In this document: positions 52,857 to 62,014 of the stretch, one piece after another
Position numbering within the stretch: position 1 is the stretch's first letter
How the letters are laid out: each line of letters starts with the position of its first letter
Assembly (NCBI RefSeq): GCF_900110865.1
Contig: NZ_FOFD01000002.1
Span: forward strand, 821,304 to 885,303
Origin: Natrinema salaciae
GTDB taxonomy: Archaea; Halobacteriota; Halobacteria; Halobacteriales; Natrialbaceae
Reading direction: 5' to 3'
Length of the DNA: 64,000 nt
Notes under the pieces: generated by a model
What the model was told of the DNA's origin: nothing
The model's input: the letters and a program-made list of their open reading frames with translations, nothing else
Databases searched by the model: none
Made by a program: the position numbers and the translations under genes

Positions 52857-53840
52857 ATGAAAGCCACCGCCATGGCCCACCCCATCCAGGGGCTAGTCAA
52901 GTACCACGGGATGCGCGACGAGATCGAGCGGCTTCCGTACCACGACAGTATCAGCGTCTGTACGGCGCCCAGCCACACGCGGACGACCGTCGAGTTCTCG
53001 ATGGACTACGACGAGGACACCTTCGTCGTCGACGGCGAGGAGCTCGACGGCCGCGCGAAGGAGCGGGTCGAAGCCGTCGTCGAAAAGGCCCGCTCGATGT
53101 CCGACGCCGCTCACACGGTGTACCCCGTTCGCCTCGAGAGCGAGAACAGCTTCCCCTCGAACGTCGGCCTCGGATCGTCTTCGTCCGGCTTCGCGGCCGC
53201 GGCGATGGCGCTGTCCGAAGCCGCGGAACTCGACGCCAGCAAGCAGGAGATCTCGACGATTGCCCGCGTCGGCTCGGCGTCGGCCGCGCGAGCGGTCACC
53301 GGCGCGTTCTCCCAGCTTCACACGGGCCTGAACGACGAGGACTGCCGCTCCAAGCGGGTTCCGTCGAACCTCCACGAGAACCTCAAGATCATCGTCGGCC
53401 TCGTTCCCTACCACAAGGAGACCGAAGACGCACACCGCGAGGCTGCGGACAGCCACATGTTCCAGGCGCGGAACGCCCACATCCACGGCCAGATCGCCGA
53501 GATGCGCGACGCCCTGCGCAACGACGACTTCGAGCGCGCGTTCGAACTCGCCGAGCACGACTCGCTGTCGCTCGCGGCCACCACGATGACCGGCCCCTCG
53601 GGCTGGGTCTACTGGCAGCCCGCCACTCTCGCGGTCTTCAACACGGTACGCGAACTCCGCGAGGAGGAGGACATCCCCGTCTACTTCTCGACCGACACCG
53701 GTGCCAGCGTCTACGTCAATACCACCGAGGAGTACGCCGAGGAAGTCGAGGAAGCGGTCTCCGACTGCGGCGTCTCCACCACCACCTGGAACGTCGGCGG
53801 TCCCGCGCGACTCCTCGACGAGGACGATCACCTGTTCTAG
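52857..53840 (+). CDS. mvaD: Phosphomevalonate decarboxylase (haloarchaeal type)
   Basis: 327 residues of the GHMP family. It begins ATAMAHPIQGLVKYHGMRDE, then has the ATP-binding PSNVGLGSSSSGFAAAAMAL, the SASAARAVTGAFSQLHTGL segment and a C-terminal FSTDTGASVYVNTTEEYAEE. Family knowledge: haloarchaea make isopentenyl phosphate by decarboxylating phosphomevalonate with this diphosphomevalonate-decarboxylase homologue. The start at 52857 follows a TATA-like CTTTAAGC about 30 bp upstream. Confidence 0.88.
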   Translation: MKATAMAHPIQGLVKYHGMRDEIERLPYHDSISVCTAPSHTRTTVEFSMDYDEDTFVVDGEELDGRAKERVEAVVEKARSMSDAAHTVYPVRLESENSFPSNVGLGSSSSGFAAAAMALSEAAELDASKQEISTIARVGSASAARAVTGAFSQLHTGLNDEDCRSKRVPSNLHENLKIIVGLVPYHKETEDAHREAADSHMFQARNAHIHGQIAEMRDALRNDDFERAFELAEHDSLSLAATTMTGPSGWVYWQPATLAVFNTVRELREEEDIPVYFSTDTGASVYVNTTEEYAEEVEEAVSDCGVSTTTWNVGGPARLLDEDDHLF

Positions 53841-54098
53841 GAACCGGCCGGTTGCGCTGCGGGGCGGCACGCTGCGCCCGCGGCCAAATACCGATCTCGT
53901 GGGATCGTCGATCCCGCTCAGTGCCGATCGAACGCTCCGGCAGACAGATCGCGTCTGCCGTGCGCTCGTTCACGAGACCGCTTCTCCTCCCTCCGGTGCG
54001 GCGGAGCCCCGGCCCGGGTCGGTCGGTTCGCTCGCCCGGGACGGTCGCCGAGGGAGCCTTATATGCGACTCTCCCGTTGTGTTCGTAGTGATGCTCCG

Positions 54099-54569
54099 AT
54101 GGCCGAGATAGACCGGATCGATATGGCGATCCTTCACGCGTTGCAGGACGACGCGCGGAACGCGACCACCGAATCGATCGGCGAGCGAGTCGACCTCGCC
54201 TCGAGTAGCGTCGCGACGCGAATCAACGACCTCGAGGAGAACGGCGTTATCACCGGCTATACGCCCGTCATCGACTACGACGAAGCCGGATTCGAGCAGC
54301 GGCTGCTTCTCGTCGGGACCGTACAGGGCGACGACGAGGGAATCGTGGCGGCGGTGAGCGACGTCGAGAACGTCATCAGCGTCGAACGGTTGCTGACCGA
54401 CGAGGGTGACCTCCACATCGAACTCGTGAGCCGATCGCAAGAGCGTGCGGAGGCGGTCACCGACGACCTGCACGAACTCGGGGTCGAAATCACGAAGACG
54501 AGCGTCGTCGTCGAGGAGACCAACCGGCCGTTCAACCACCTCGGGGCGAAGTATACGAACGGGGAGTGA
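54099..54569 (+). CDS. Lrp/AsnC family transcription regulator
   Basis: 156 residues. An N-terminal HTH (IDRIDMAILHALQDDARNAT, then SSSVATRINDLEENGVITGY) is followed by the RAM ligand-binding beta domain (LLLVGTVQGDDEGIVAAVSD, ENVISVERLLTDEGDLHIEL). Such proteins sense amino acids and form octamers on DNA. The TATA box CCTTATATG lies 37-45 bp before the ATG. The chosen Met avoids a 12-residue Arg/Cys-rich leader. Confidence 0.85.
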   Translation: MAEIDRIDMAILHALQDDARNATTESIGERVDLASSSVATRINDLEENGVITGYTPVIDYDEAGFEQRLLLVGTVQGDDEGIVAAVSDVENVISVERLLTDEGDLHIELVSRSQERAEAVTDDLHELGVEITKTSVVVEETNRPFNHLGAKYTNGE

Positions 54570-54693
54570 GTGTCGCGTCACATTTCCCGAAGTCCCGCCG
54601 TCTTCCGAATCTTCTCCGGCCGTATTGAAGTGGTCACGGACAAATATACGTTCGGCGACATCTTTTAGGGTAGCACGCCGGTAGTGGGAGCCG

Positions 54694-54981
54694 ATGCCCG
54701 ACCGCCAACCGGACGCCGACGAGCGTCGCCCACCCAGCGAGGAAGTCGTCACAGCGGTCGCAACCGCGTTCGATACGTCACCGCTCGATCTCACCCCGCC
54801 GCTGTACGACCGGGTCGATCCCGAAGCGCTCGATTCGCTCGTTCGGTCGGGGCCGAACGAGCTCCGCGTCCAGTTTCGGTACAACGGCTGTGCCGTTTCG
54901 ATCGACGGACGCGGCCGCACCGAGGTCTCTCCGATAGACGAGAGCGCCCGCTCTCACGAGTGCGAACCGCGAGACGACTGA
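54694..54981 (+). CDS. HalOD1 output-domain protein
   Basis: 95 residues. The pattern VVTAVATAFDTSPLDLTPPL with YDRVDPEALDSLV, then ELRVQFRYNGCAVSIDGRGR, matches the haloarchaeal HalOD1 domain, thought to be an output module of signalling proteins and here free-standing. A TATA-like CTTTTAGG about 27 bp before the ATG suggests a leaderless transcript. Confidence 0.75.
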   Translation: MPDRQPDADERRPPSEEVVTAVATAFDTSPLDLTPPLYDRVDPEALDSLVRSGPNELRVQFRYNGCAVSIDGRGRTEVSPIDESARSHECEPRDD

Positions 54982-55053
54982 TGGCGGTCCAGTTCGCTCG
55001 GGATCGACCTGCGTCCGCCCGGTTCTATATCGGTCGAGGCCCTACGCCGACCC

Positions 55054-56205
55054 ATGCACGTTGTCGTCCTCGGCGCAGGATACGCAGGGCTGCCCCTGAC
55101 GCGCTTGCTCGAGGAAGCCCTCCCCGAGACGGTCGACATCACGCTGGTCGACGAGTCGCCTGACCACCTCGTTCAGCACGAGCTCCATCGGGTGATCCGC
55201 CGACCGGAGCTGGCCGCGGCGATCACGGTCCCCCTGCCCGAGGTGCTCGAGCGGGCCAGCGTCCGCGTCGCCCACGTCGAGGCGATCGATCGCGACGAGC
55301 GGGTCGTCTCCCTCTCGACGGGCGCGCTTTCGTACGACGTGGCGGCGGTCTGTCTCGGTGCACGGACCGCCTACTACGGTCTCGAGGGCGTCCGCGAACA
55401 CGCGACGCCGCTCAAGCGACTCTCGCACGCGAACCGGATCCGATCGGGAGCGCTCGCGGCGTTCCGGACCGACGATCCCGGGCTCGTCGTCGGCGGGGCC
55501 GGCCTCTCCGGCGTCCAGGTCGCGGGCGAACTCGCCGCGTTCGCTCGCGAGGAGCGCAGCGACGCGACGATCACGATCCTCGAGCGACTCGGGAGCGTCG
55601 CACCGGGCTTCCCGGAGAACTTCCGGCGAGCGGTCCGGAGCGCGCTCGAAGAACAGGGTGTCGACGTTCGAACCGACGCGGCGGTCGCGCGAGCCGACGG
55701 GTCACACGTCGTCCTCGAGTCGGGCGAGCGCGTTCCGTCCGATCAGTTCGTCTGGACCGGCGGCATTCGGGGGGCGGACGCGCTCGCCGGCGAACGGCCG
55801 ACGGTCGAGAGCGACCTCCGACTCGACGATCGGACCTTCGCGCTCGGGGACGCGGTTCGCGTCGTCGACGCCGGCGGGGAGCCGGTGCCGGCGAGCGCAC
55901 AGGCCGCCGTGCGGGAAGCCCGGACGGTGGCCGAGAGTATCGCCACCCTCGTCGCGGACGACGAAACTATCGAAGCCGCCGGTTCTCACAGCGAGGCGTT
56001 CACCTTCGAATCGCCCGGCTGGGTCGTCAGCGTCGGCGACGATGCGGTCGCGACGATCGGCTCGCGCGTTCTCACGGGACGACCGGCGACGGCGCTCAAG
56101 ACGACCGTCGGCCTCGGCTATCTCTCCGGCGTCGGCGACGCCGAAAACGCGGTCGGGCTCGCGTATCGGGACCTCCTTCCGGATCGGCTCCAGCGGAATC
56201 ACTAA
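55054..56205 (+). CDS. FAD-dependent NAD(P)H oxidoreductase (NDH-2-like)
   Basis: 383 residues with two Rossmann motifs: MHVVVLGAGYAGLPLTRLLE for FAD at the N-terminus and GLVVGGAGLSGVQVAGELAA for NAD(P)H near residue 150. FALGDAVRVVDAGGEPVPAS holds the FAD-contacting Asp. It resembles type II NADH dehydrogenases and could feed electrons to quinone, which would complement the NADH-module-less complex I. Membrane attachment is not obvious. Confidence 0.8.
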   Translation: MHVVVLGAGYAGLPLTRLLEEALPETVDITLVDESPDHLVQHELHRVIRRPELAAAITVPLPEVLERASVRVAHVEAIDRDERVVSLSTGALSYDVAAVCLGARTAYYGLEGVREHATPLKRLSHANRIRSGALAAFRTDDPGLVVGGAGLSGVQVAGELAAFAREERSDATITILERLGSVAPGFPENFRRAVRSALEEQGVDVRTDAAVARADGSHVVLESGERVPSDQFVWTGGIRGADALAGERPTVESDLRLDDRTFALGDAVRVVDAGGEPVPASAQAAVREARTVAESIATLVADDETIEAAGSHSEAFTFESPGWVVSVGDDAVATIGSRVLTGRPATALKTTVGLGYLSGVGDAENAVGLAYRDLLPDRLQRNH

Positions 56206-56268
56206 GGGCCATCGCGGTTCGGGTCGTCCACTCGAGCACGGGCGACGCGAGCCCGCTGCCGCCGTCGG

Positions 56269-57246
56269 TCAGGTCCAGCGATCCAGCCCCGTCTGCGTGA
56301 CGCTCTCCTCGATGCGCTCGAAGCCGCGTTCGACCTCGCCGTCGTGGACTCCCCACTCGTCGATGACGTACTCTCGCGCGGCCTCGAGGTCCGGGTCGAC
56401 GGCCGCGTCGAACTCGTACTCGTCGGTGACATCGGGATCGCGGAACAGCTGCCGCACGCGGTCGCCGTACTCGACGTGTTCGCCGCGGGCCTCGAGGACG
56501 CTCCAGAGGTCCCCGTGTTCGGTGATCGCCGAAATCGCCGTCTTGGGACCGATCCCGGAGACGCCCTCGTTGAAGTCCGTCCCGATGAGGATCGCCGCGT
56601 CGATCAGCTGCTCGAGGGTCAGCCCGTGGCGGTCGAGGGTGGCCTCGAGATCCATCAGTTCGGGGTCGCCCTTGCTCGTCAGCTGCCGCAGCGTCAGCGG
56701 CGAGCCGAACAGGAGGGCGTCGTAATCCTCGGAGCCCACGTAATCGGCGTCACCCCGTTTGACCATGTGGGCGGCCTGGGCCTCGCCTTCCGCCGGCGCT
56801 TCGACGATCGGCACGTCGAGCAGCCGGAGGAGTTCCCGGCTGGTCTCCTGAATCGTCGGCGTCAGCCGCTGCGTGCGGGACTCGAGCTGGGCGATCGCCA
56901 CCGCGTCGCCTTCCTCGCGGGCGGTCTCGAGTTGGTCCTCGTAGCTCCGCCGCTGCTCGCGGCGGGACTCGATCTCGTCGGTCTTCAGCTCGGAGGGGCC
57001 GCCGTCGAAGACCATCACCGGCGTGATATCCCGCTCGAAGAACTTGGGCAATCCCTGGACGATCCCGACGAGGTTGGCGACCTCGGTCCCGTCGGCGGTC
57101 GTATACTTGCCGCTGTCGGTCCACTTGACCGTCGTCGTCAGATACCGGTAGAGCCAGTTGTGCGCGTCGACGGCGACGACCCCCTCGATCTCGTCGAAGG
57201 GGATCTCCTCGATGACGGCGATATCCCGAAGTGCAGCGTTTCCCAT
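56269..57246 (-). CDS. fen: Flap endonuclease 1
   Basis: 325 residues, full length for archaeal FEN-1. [20 protein letters not shown] and [20 protein letters not shown] in the N region and [20 protein letters not shown] plus [14 protein letters not shown] in the I region carry the metal-binding acidic residues; a helix-hairpin-helix ([14 protein letters not shown]) follows. The last residues QTGLDRWT look like a shortened PCNA-binding box. It cuts 5' flaps in Okazaki fragment processing and repair. Confidence 0.93.
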   Translation of the reverse strand: MGNAALRDIAVIEEIPFDEIEGVVAVDAHNWLYRYLTTTVKWTDSGKYTTADGTEVANLVGIVQGLPKFFERDITPVMVFDGGPSELKTDEIESRREQRRSYEDQLETAREEGDAVAIAQLESRTQRLTPTIQETSRELLRLLDVPIVEAPAEGEAQAAHMVKRGDADYVGSEDYDALLFGSPLTLRQLTSKGDPELMDLEATLDRHGLTLEQLIDAAILIGTDFNEGVSGIGPKTAISAITEHGDLWSVLEARGEHVEYGDRVRQLFRDPDVTDEYEFDAAVDPDLEAAREYVIDEWGVHDGEVERGFERIEESVTQTGLDRWT

Positions 57247-57455
57247 TGCGGACCACTTGGGACGACTGGGATTTGAATCGTTGGCTTCCCGATCGCGCTC
57301 GTCACGTTCTCGAGAGCCCGTCGGTATCGGGATATCGGTGGTCCCCCGTCGTCACTCGTTCGAGGATCAGTCCGGTCCGACGTCCCCACCATTCGTAAGT
57401 GCGTTCCGGACCGACTGTGACACGCTCGAGCGATCCGTCCGCGAGCGAGCGTTCC

Positions 57456-57701
57456 ATGACACACGATAGGATCCACGCGCGAAAACCGACACACGACAGC
57501 GATCGGTGGTCGGTCGGGACCATCGAACGGATCGACGAGCGGGACGGTCACTGCGTCTTCGAGGTGGAGACCGAGGAGGGAGAGACGGTCGAACTCGTCG
57601 TCACGGTCGCGATTCGTGACCTAGTCCTGCGAAGACTGGACCGCGACGAAGACGAGTCACCGATCGGCGCTCGAGTCTGGTATCGGAAACGCGGGGCCTG
57701 A
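57456..57701 (+). CDS. Small conserved-looking protein, function unknown
   Basis: 81 residues. The middle (WSVGTIERIDERDGHCVFEV, then VELVVTVAIRDLVLRRLDRD) suggests a small beta-barrel followed by a helix. It ends GARVWYRKRGA. I recognise no family with confidence. The start is chosen at the ATG closest to the folded part. Confidence 0.5.
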   Translation: MTHDRIHARKPTHDSDRWSVGTIERIDERDGHCVFEVETEEGETVELVVTVAIRDLVLRRLDRDEDESPIGARVWYRKRGA

Positions 57702-57736
57702 GACGACCACACGGTCGACGCCGACGGTCGGCGTTC

Positions 57737-58288
57737 CTACTCGCGCGACTCGCGAGCCGGCGGCTCGCCGTCGCGCCGCGAGTCGAGAAAGCGCTCCTCC
57801 TCGTCGGAGAGATCCCGCTCCCGAAACGCCTCGAGTCCGGCCTGATACCGGTTCCCGTCGTCCCAGTCGGTCTCGGCACCGTCGGTCGGCGTCGGGTACT
57901 CGAGGATCAGTTCGGCGATGCCCGTCGTCTCGCCGGTGTAGGCGAACCCCGTCCGGTAGAGCGCCTCGTAGGCGAACGGATTGTTGACCGCGATCCGGAG
58001 CCGGTCGTACCCCCGCTCGACGGCGCGGTCGCGCACGCGGCGACAGAGCGCCGGGCCGATCCCCTCGCCGCGCCGGTCGCGGTCGACGGTCACGTAGCGC
58101 AGCCACAGCACGTCCGCGTCGGTGCGGTCCTCGTTGAACGCGACGGCCGCGACGATTTGGCCGTCGTCGGCTCGAGCCACCGCCTTGCCCGTGTTCGTCA
58201 TGACGAACTTCCCGGCGTAGCTGAACCGTTCGTGATCGAGTCGGAGCTGTGGTCCGTCGGGCGGCCAGCCGAGCAGTTCGTACTCCAC
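57737..58288 (-). CDS. GNAT family N-acetyltransferase
   Basis: 183 residues from a GTG start. The acetyl-CoA site is VTVDRDRRGEGIGPALCRRV, preceded by IVAAVAFNEDRTDADVLWLR and followed by LRIAVNNPFAYEALYRTGFA. An acidic C-terminal extension of about 50 residues is unusual for the family. Substrate unknown. No ATG in frame gives a better N-terminus. Confidence 0.8.
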   Translation of the reverse strand: MEYELLGWPPDGPQLRLDHERFSYAGKFVMTNTGKAVARADDGQIVAAVAFNEDRTDADVLWLRYVTVDRDRRGEGIGPALCRRVRDRAVERGYDRLRIAVNNPFAYEALYRTGFAYTGETTGIAELILEYPTPTDGAETDWDDGNRYQAGLEAFRERDLSDEEERFLDSRRDGEPPARESRE

Positions 58289-58406
58289 GGGCGGAGTTGG
58301 AGCGCAGCCTACTACAATCCCCGGTATCGGACGGGGCGGCGGTCTCGAGACTGCCGTCTCTCTCATGGACGAACGCTTTTGCATCCGGTGTGGTACCCGC
58401 CCCACG

Positions 58407-58952
58407 ATGAGCAACGAATCGACGACGACGGCTGCGTTCGGGCTGAGCGGCGCTACCGGCTGGCTCGTCGGCGGTGCTCTCGGCGGCGCGATCGGCGCGA
58501 TCGCGTTCGGACTCCTCATGTGGCTCCTCGATCCGGTGGTCCTCGATGCCGCCATCCCCGCGATCTACGGCCTCGAGCCGGTCGGCCCCCTCGGCTGGGG
58601 GATCCACGTCGGCCACGGGATCGTCCTCGGCGTCGTCTTCGGATTGCTCGCAACGCGCCCCTCGATTCTCGGACTCCTTCGGGACGACGTCGAAACCGAC
58701 GTCCTCTCTCGAACCGGTATCGTCCTCCGGATGGCCGGTGCCGGCCTCGTCTTCGGCATCGCAGTCTGGACGATCCTGCCCCTGCTCGTCCTCCCCGTCT
58801 GGGTGAACGCGGTCGGCGGCAGCGGAGCAGAGATGTTTCCGGCGGTCGCCGCCGAGAGTCTGCTCGGACACGCGCTGTTCGGCACTGTGCTCGGAGCCGT
58901 CTTCGGCGCGACGGTCGATCTCCGGGGTCGACCGGCCGAGTCTCCGTTCTGA
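58407..58952 (+). CDS. Four-helix membrane protein, function unknown
   Basis: 181 residues. Gly/Ala-rich helices lie around WLVGGALGGAIGAIAFGLLM, WGIHVGHGIVLGVVFGLLAT, GIVLRMAGAGLVFGIAVWTI and ESLLGHALFGTVLGAVFGAT, the last two related in pattern to the first two, suggesting an internal duplication. It is divergent from the acetyltransferase gene. I do not recognise the family. Confidence 0.6.
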   Translation: MSNESTTTAAFGLSGATGWLVGGALGGAIGAIAFGLLMWLLDPVVLDAAIPAIYGLEPVGPLGWGIHVGHGIVLGVVFGLLATRPSILGLLRDDVETDVLSRTGIVLRMAGAGLVFGIAVWTILPLLVLPVWVNAVGGSGAEMFPAVAAESLLGHALFGTVLGAVFGATVDLRGRPAESPF

Positions 58953-59052
58953 GGCCTCTGCCGTCGCGAGAGCCGCCGAGAACTGTCGACTACCGCTCGA
59001 AGACACCGAGCGTGAAACCTGAAGAGGACTACCAGGGTGAGTCGTCGAGGAG

Positions 59053-59127
59053 TAGCGGGAGGTAGATTTGAACTACCGATCTGCGGGTTATGAGCCCGCC
59101 GGAATCTCCTGGCTATCCCATCCCGCT
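59053..59127 (-). tRNA. Initiator tRNA-Met (anticodon CAU)
   Basis: Acceptor AGCGGGA pairs with TCCCGCT; the anticodon arm is GCGGG-CTCATAA-CCCGC. The run of three G-C pairs next to the loop (GGG/CCC) and the A-T first pair mark the initiator. The T-arm is GGTAG-TTCAAAT-CTACC. A TATA-like CCTTAATC at 59152-59159 lies upstream. Confidence 0.93.
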
Positions 59128-59311
59128 ACATCTCCGTATTTGTGGGCACCGATTAAGGGTTGTCATTCACTTTCCGTCTGCGACATCTGTGTCTGTAGTT
59201 ACCGGAATGCGAGATGTAAATCGAAACGTAATTTGGCGCAAGTTGATGGAGTAGACGCGTCGTGTAGTCGTGTGCGACTCGAGGTCACTCGGCGTGTCAC
59301 TACATGCAGTG

Positions 59312-60484
59312 CTACCGTTTGCGCAGTGCGACACCGAGCGTCAGCGCAGCGAGTATGGCTGCGACCGCCGCTGCACCAAACACCCCGCGAACACCGAACA
59401 GCGGGACCAGCGGGCCGAACAGCACCGGTGAAAGGAACTGGCCTGTGTACCCCGATGATGCGAGATAGGAACTAAACTGTCCCTGCCGGTCGGTGGGTGC
59501 GAGCGCCTCGATCCAGGCAAAGGCCGAGGGGAAAACGAGCCCCAGTCCCAGCCCGAATGTGACCACCGACGGGACCGCCGTCAGCGCGGACTCCGCAACT
59601 GTCGCACCTGCGAACGCGCCAATCCACAGTGTGAGTGCAGTCGCGACGAGTGCGTGTCTACTCGTCCGTTCGACGAGCCGATCGTAGACGGCAGCCGAAA
59701 TGCCCCCGGCGACGCCGTTGGCAGCGAGATAGAAACTGATCGACAGCGAGGAGGTGATCCCCAGTCCCGCCAGGAGCTGCGGATAAAAGATGACGATGCT
59801 GTAGAGGAACGCGTTCGCACCGAAGTACAGCACGTAGACCGACAAGAGCGCGGGTCGTCGGCGGAGAACGGCGACGACACCAGCAACACCTGCATCCGTT
59901 TCCGCCCCGTCGCTGGCCCTCTCTCGACCCGTCTCGGGAACTGTCACGATTGCGAGTAGGCCCAGCGGTAGTGCGATCAGGTAAACGCCGAAGGGTGCCT
60001 GCCAAGAGAGTGTCCCGAGTGCACCGCCAACCAGTGGCCACGCTACCCCACCGACGCTGTTGGCACTGCTCCGTAGTCCGAGTGCACGGTTCATCTGCTG
60101 GCCCTCGTAGAGGTCGTAGATGAGGACCGTGATGCCGGTATAGACGAAGGCCACACCGACACCCAAGACGGCTCGCGAGACGAGCAACGGACCGAACGAA
60201 TCGACGAACAGTCCGGATCCGCCGCCAGCTGCATACAGGAGGAGGCCACCGACGAAGGGCCGACGAGGACCACTACGATCGATGAGCGCGCCCGCGACCG
60301 GACTGACGAGGACGATGAGTGCGCCGTGAGTCGTAATGATGAGGCCGGCGAGTGACTCCGAGACGCCGAGACTCGATTGGATCGCCGGGACGATCGGCCC
60401 GAGGATCGCCCCAGCCATCACCGTCAGCGTTGCCGAGGCCAAGATCACCCACAGCGTCACACGCGCCTCCGACGGCTTCTCCAT
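59312..60484 (-). CDS. MFS transporter
   Basis: 390 residues, 12 helices. LIITTHGALIVLVSPVAGAL followed by IDRSGPRRPF is the major-facilitator loop 2-3 motif; helices 7-12 follow after a charged loop (GRERASDGAETDAGV). By pattern it is a drug- or metabolite-efflux permease. The gene lies between two tRNA genes on the same strand and is preceded by a strong inverted repeat ending 14 bp before the ATG. Codon use is slightly less GC-biased than in neighbouring core genes, consistent with acquisition at a tRNA. Confidence 0.85.
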   Translation of the reverse strand: MEKPSEARVTLWVILASATLTVMAGAILGPIVPAIQSSLGVSESLAGLIITTHGALIVLVSPVAGALIDRSGPRRPFVGGLLLYAAGGGSGLFVDSFGPLLVSRAVLGVGVAFVYTGITVLIYDLYEGQQMNRALGLRSSANSVGGVAWPLVGGALGTLSWQAPFGVYLIALPLGLLAIVTVPETGRERASDGAETDAGVAGVVAVLRRRPALLSVYVLYFGANAFLYSIVIFYPQLLAGLGITSSLSISFYLAANGVAGGISAAVYDRLVERTSRHALVATALTLWIGAFAGATVAESALTAVPSVVTFGLGLGLVFPSAFAWIEALAPTDRQGQFSSYLASSGYTGQFLSPVLFGPLVPLFGVRGVFGAAAVAAILAALTLGVALRKR

Positions 60485-60498
60485 CGGACCGTACTCAC

Positions 60499-60530
60499 CG
60501 AGGAACCGGCAACACGGTTGCGGTTCCTCG
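60499..60530. promoter_or_regulatory. Strong inverted repeat before the MFS gene
   Basis: CGAGGAACCG and CGGTTCCTCG pair perfectly; after one bulged G the stem continues CAAC/GTTG around an ACG loop. The near edge is 14 bp from the ATG at 60484. It could be an operator for a dimeric repressor or a leader hairpin. No regulator gene is adjacent. Confidence 0.5.
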
Positions 60531-60637
60531 TTACCGGACCGTCGTGACGCACACGCCAACCCGCGGTGGAAGCTTCGAACCGCACGGTCGGGTCGTTGCT
60601 GGAAGCCCGGAGATCCGACGAGAGAAGGGCAGAGGAG

Positions 60638-60708
60638 TGCGCGGACCGGGATTTGAACCCGGGCCATGAGCTTGGAAGGCTCAGGTCCTACCACTAGACC
60701 ATCCGCGC
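60638..60708 (-). tRNA. tRNA-Gly (anticodon UCC)
   Basis: Acceptor GCGCGGA pairs with TCCGCGC, with discriminator A at 60638. The anticodon arm is TGAGC-CTTCCAA-GCTCA and the T-arm is CCGGG-TTCAAAT-CCCGG. A TATA-like CCTTAAACG near 60733-60741 lies upstream. Confidence 0.94.
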
Positions 60709-60824
60709 GCATCTCCGGATTTTCGTTCCACGTTTAAGGCTCTTCCTTTTTGCACTCTCCCCGCTGGCGATCGGCACGAACCGGGGCACCGTTCCGACGC
60801 GACTTCGGGACGGTTCGACGCCGA

Positions 60825-61526
60825 CTATCCGGACGGCCGCGCACCCGAGACCGTCGCGTAGCAGTTCCCGCTCGAGAGCTCCCACTCGCGGAGCGTGAGG
60901 TCGCTGTCGGCGAGGTCGGCCTCGAACTCGTCGGGCGCGTAGATGTGGTAGAACCGGTCGACCGGTTCGCCGCCCGGAAGCGTCCACTCGATCGTCGTAT
61001 CGAACCCGTCGGCCTCGTCGAACCGGTCGTGAGCGGTCGACCACGCGCTGACCAGCGCCCGCCCGTCGGGGGCGAGCACCCGCGCGAGTTCGTCCAGACT
61101 GTCCCGACGGGCGGCCCGCGTCGGCAGGTGGTGGAGCGTCGCGACGTAGACCGCGACGTCGATACTGTCGGCGGCCAGCGGCAGCCCCGCCGCGTCCCCC
61201 TGCACCAGTTCGACGTCGAACCCGCGCTCGAGCGCTCGCTCCCGCCCCGTCTCGAGCAGGCCGCGGCTGACGTCGAGACCGACGACGGACGCGCAGTCGG
61301 CGGCGAGGAGTTCGGCGTGGCGACAGTTGCCGCAGCCGAGGTCGAGGCCGACGCCGCCCGCCCCGCGCTCGGCGGCGTGCGTCGCGACGAACGATTCGAC
61401 TTCGGGCCAGGCGTACTCCCGCGTCGACGCGAAGTGAGTCGCGATCCGGTCGTAGGTGTCGCGCACGTCGGCGCGGCGAGCGCTCTCGGCGTCCCGGCTG
61501 CCATCTCGGTTCTCGTCCCCGGCCAT
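60825..61526 (-). CDS. SAM-dependent methyltransferase, Trm9-like
   Basis: 233 residues, class I fold. DVRDTYDRIATHFASTREYA leads to motif I GVGLDLGCGNCRHAELLAAD; later come VELVQGDAAGLPLAADSIDV and VYVATLHHLPTRAARRDSLD. The IATHFASTR...W start and the HHLPTRAARRDSL segment resemble Trm9/ALKBH8-type methyltransferases that finish wobble-uridine modification in tRNA. A role in tRNA modification is plausible but not proven; the neighbouring genes are tRNAs. Confidence 0.65.
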   Translation of the reverse strand: MAGDENRDGSRDAESARRADVRDTYDRIATHFASTREYAWPEVESFVATHAAERGAGGVGLDLGCGNCRHAELLAADCASVVGLDVSRGLLETGRERALERGFDVELVQGDAAGLPLAADSIDVAVYVATLHHLPTRAARRDSLDELARVLAPDGRALVSAWSTAHDRFDEADGFDTTIEWTLPGGEPVDRFYHIYAPDEFEADLADSDLTLREWELSSGNCYATVSGARPSG

Positions 61527-61613
61527 CGTCGGAGTTCGTCGGGGGACGCGCAAAAAGCGTTCGCAACCCCGCCGGGAGGCGAGGCGACTCGCAATCGAAC
61601 CGGGACGGCGGGC

Positions 61614-61907
61614 TCAGAGCTGCCGCACGTCCTCGCGCGTGAGCCGACAGCCACACGGCCCCGCGCCGTGATCCCGCGGTCCGCGAGAGGTGATCGTGAG
61701 CATCCGCTGGCCGCAGTGCGGACACGGCGGGAAGTACAACTCGTCCGCCGGCGTCCCGGCCTCGAGGTCGACGCGGTCGACACCGATCGCCTCGGAATCG
61801 GTGCCGTCGGACTCGGCAGCGGACGCGTCGGTGGCCTCGCCGTCCGGCGCGTCGGCCGCCGCCCCGTCGCCGCGGGACTCGAGCGAGTCCCGATCGTCGT
61901 CGGTCAT
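61614..61907 (-). CDS. Small zinc-binding protein with acidic N-terminus
   Basis: 97 residues. The N-terminal 55 residues are an Asp/Ala/Ser-rich acidic stretch. The C-terminal part has LYFPPCPHCGQRMLTITSRG and GPCGCRLTREDV, a likely four-Cys zinc ribbon. Function unknown; possibly nucleic-acid or protein binding. Confidence 0.55.
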   Translation of the reverse strand: MTDDDRDSLESRGDGAAADAPDGEATDASAAESDGTDSEAIGVDRVDLEAGTPADELYFPPCPHCGQRMLTITSRGPRDHGAGPCGCRLTREDVRQL

Positions 61908-62014
61908 GGCCGCTCTCCTCCGGTTCGGTCGGTCGGTCGGCGCTCGTCTCGGTGTGCGTGACGATACTCCCGTCGTGCGAGACGTTTATGTCTCGGTAGA
62001 ATGAACGGAATCAT

